A DNA stretch of 22,374 nt, taken from the NCBI GenBank assembly GCA_900550585.1, contig URST01000028.1, positions 1 through 22,374 on the forward strand. The letters are read 5' to 3'. This DNA comes from an uncultured Eubacteriales bacterium (GTDB lineage: Bacteria > Bacillota > Clostridia > Oscillospirales > Oscillospiraceae). The notes below the pieces were generated by a model. The model searched no databases. It was not told where the DNA came from and saw nothing but the letters and a program-made list of their open reading frames with translations. The position numbers were made by a program, and so were the translations under genes. Below, one piece after another: positions 21,735 to 22,374 of the stretch (position 1 is its first letter; the number at the start of each line of letters is the position of its first letter).

Positions 21735-21766
21735 GGAGGGCCGCAGGGCGGCCCTCCTTTTTGTTT
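21735..21766 (+). terminator. Rho-independent terminator after the CoA-transferase gene
   Basis: A 10-bp stem (21735-21744 with 21748-21757), a three-base loop, then TTTTTGTTTT. Confidence 0.92.
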
Positions 21767-21816
21767 TAACAGCTGACAAGTGAAATGTCTTTACAGATAA
21801 ACTAAGGGAATAGTCC

Positions 21817-21845
21817 TTGTAAAAGAAGGAAAAATGCGGTATACT
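21817..21845 (+). promoter_or_regulatory. Promoter upstream of ispD
   Basis: TTGTAA (21817-21822), a 17-base spacer and TATACT (21840-21845), 36 bases before the ATG. The region from 21767 to 21816 is AT-rich and shows no other clear element. Confidence 0.75.
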
Positions 21846-21881
21846 GATAAAAACGAAACGATGCGACAGGAGCGGAGAGCC

Positions 21882-22374
21882 ATGGGAAAGCTGTTTGACC
21901 GGATGCGGAAAAACGTGAAGAAAAAGGTGCATCCCCACTGCGCGGCCATTGTGCCGGCGGCGGGGAAGTCCGCCCGTATGGACGGTACGGACAAGATGTT
22001 TGCCCAGCTGTGCGGCGCGCCGGTGCTGACGCGGACGCTGTCCGTGCTGGATCGGGCGGTGCTGGTGGACGAGATCGTGGTGGCCGCACAGCCCGAGAAG
22101 CTGGAGGAGGTGGCGGCGCTGGTGAGCCGTGCCGGTATCCGCAAGCCCATCCGGGTGGTGGAGGGCGGCGCCAGCCGGGCCGAGTCGGTGCTGCTGGCGG
22201 CGCTGGAGGCCAGCCCGGACACGGAGTATCTGGCTGTCCACGACGGGGCGCGGCCCCTGATCCTGCCGGAGCAGGTGGATGAGCTCATCCGTCTGGGGCA
22301 GCGCACCTACGCCATAGCCCCGGCGCTGCCGGTGACGGACACGGTGAAGGTGGCGGATATGGCGGGGCTGGTGC
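21882..22374 (+). CDS. ispD: 2-C-methyl-D-erythritol 4-phosphate cytidylyltransferase, cut by window end
   Basis: Third step of the MEP isoprenoid pathway: joins CTP to methylerythritol phosphate. The frame is open from ATG 21882 to the window edge, about 164 residues of an expected 230-250. A basic extension of about 20 residues (M-G-K-L-F-D-R-M-R-K ...) precedes the nucleotide-binding P-A-A-G-K-S-A-R-M. K-M-F-A-Q-L-C-G-A-P-V-L, G-G-A-S-R-A-E-S-V and V-H-D-G-A-R-P follow in the usual order. AGGAG lies nine bases before the chosen ATG; another in-frame ATG at 21861 lacks a site. Together with ispH it shows the MEP route. Whether ispF follows or is fused cannot be seen. Confidence 0.92.
   Translation, partial: MGKLFDRMRKNVKKKVHPHCAAIVPAAGKSARMDGTDKMFAQLCGAPVLTRTLSVLDRAVLVDEIVVAAQPEKLEEVAALVSRAGIRKPIRVVEGGASRAESVLLAALEASPDTEYLAVHDGARPLILPEQVDELIRLGQRTYAIAPALPVTDTVKVADMAGLV

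Noticed and set aside
1..22374. CRISPR arrays, tRNA or rRNA genes and complete insertion sequences
   Set aside because: No regularly spaced repeats, cloverleaf-like sequences, rRNA segments or transposase with terminal repeats were seen.

Overview
The window looks like a chromosomal segment from a GC-rich, spore-forming, gut-type member of the Clostridia, most likely Oscillospiraceae-like. The clues are a GerW/YtfJ spore protein, a Firmicutes-type scpA-scpB-DUF2953-ytfJ-D,D-carboxypeptidase-rluB gene order, the clostridial fusion of IspH with ribosomal protein S1, a butyryl-CoA:acetate-type CoA-transferase, and frequent TTG/GTG starts behind strong Shine-Dalgarno sites. No rRNA, tRNA, CRISPR array or complete insertion sequence was found. 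The species is not identified.

Layout. (1) 1-3782: a tightly packed operon of a phosphonate-type ABC importer (phnC, cut by the window edge, and two phnE permeases) and a cytosolic 5'-nucleotidase/cyclic phosphodiesterase-type metallophosphatase. (2) 3796-5843: a BlaI-type repressor and a BlaR1-type M56 membrane protease, behind a promoter covered by a perfect 20-bp inverted repeat. (3) 5935-7005: a membrane-anchored endonuclease/exonuclease/phosphatase-fold protein on the minus strand, whose -10 overlaps that of the divergent rhomboid gene. (4) 7087-9640: rhomboid protease, signal peptidase II, two small minus-strand genes (a six-cysteine ferredoxin-thioredoxin-reductase-like mini-protein and a 61-residue membrane protein), and an M50 site-2-type protease. 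(5) 9654-12171: scpA, scpB, a DUF2953 protein and ytfJ/gerW. (6) 12236-19136: a tightly coupled train of D,D-carboxypeptidase, rluB-type pseudouridine synthase, RpiR-type regulator, HI0933-type flavoprotein, cmk, plsC and ispH-S1, closed by a 17-bp-stem terminator. (7) 19186-20379: a small accessory pocket with a lipoprotein and a terminase-small-subunit-like HTH protein. (8) 20380-21766: the CoA-transferase as a single-gene unit. (9) 21817-22374: a promoter and the 5' part of ispD.

How the parts fit. Regions 5 and 6 are core cell-cycle, envelope and translation genes: chromosome condensation (ScpAB), sporulation (YtfJ), peptidoglycan trimming, rRNA modification, CMP phosphorylation, phospholipid acylation and isoprenoid synthesis plus S1. 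IspH and IspD are both MEP-pathway enzymes. Region 1 probably imports a phosphorus compound and dephosphorylates it inside the cell; no C-P lyase gene is visible. Regions 2 to 4 are rich in membrane-embedded proteases (M56, rhomboid, LspA, M50).

The most unusual points are the internal promoter and ribosome-binding-site signals inside the ispH-S1 fusion, the BlaR1-like sensor without a penicillin-binding domain, the 65-residue six-cysteine protein, the overlapping divergent promoters at 7025-7074, and the small pocket after the S1 terminator. None amounts to a proven new system from sequence alone.
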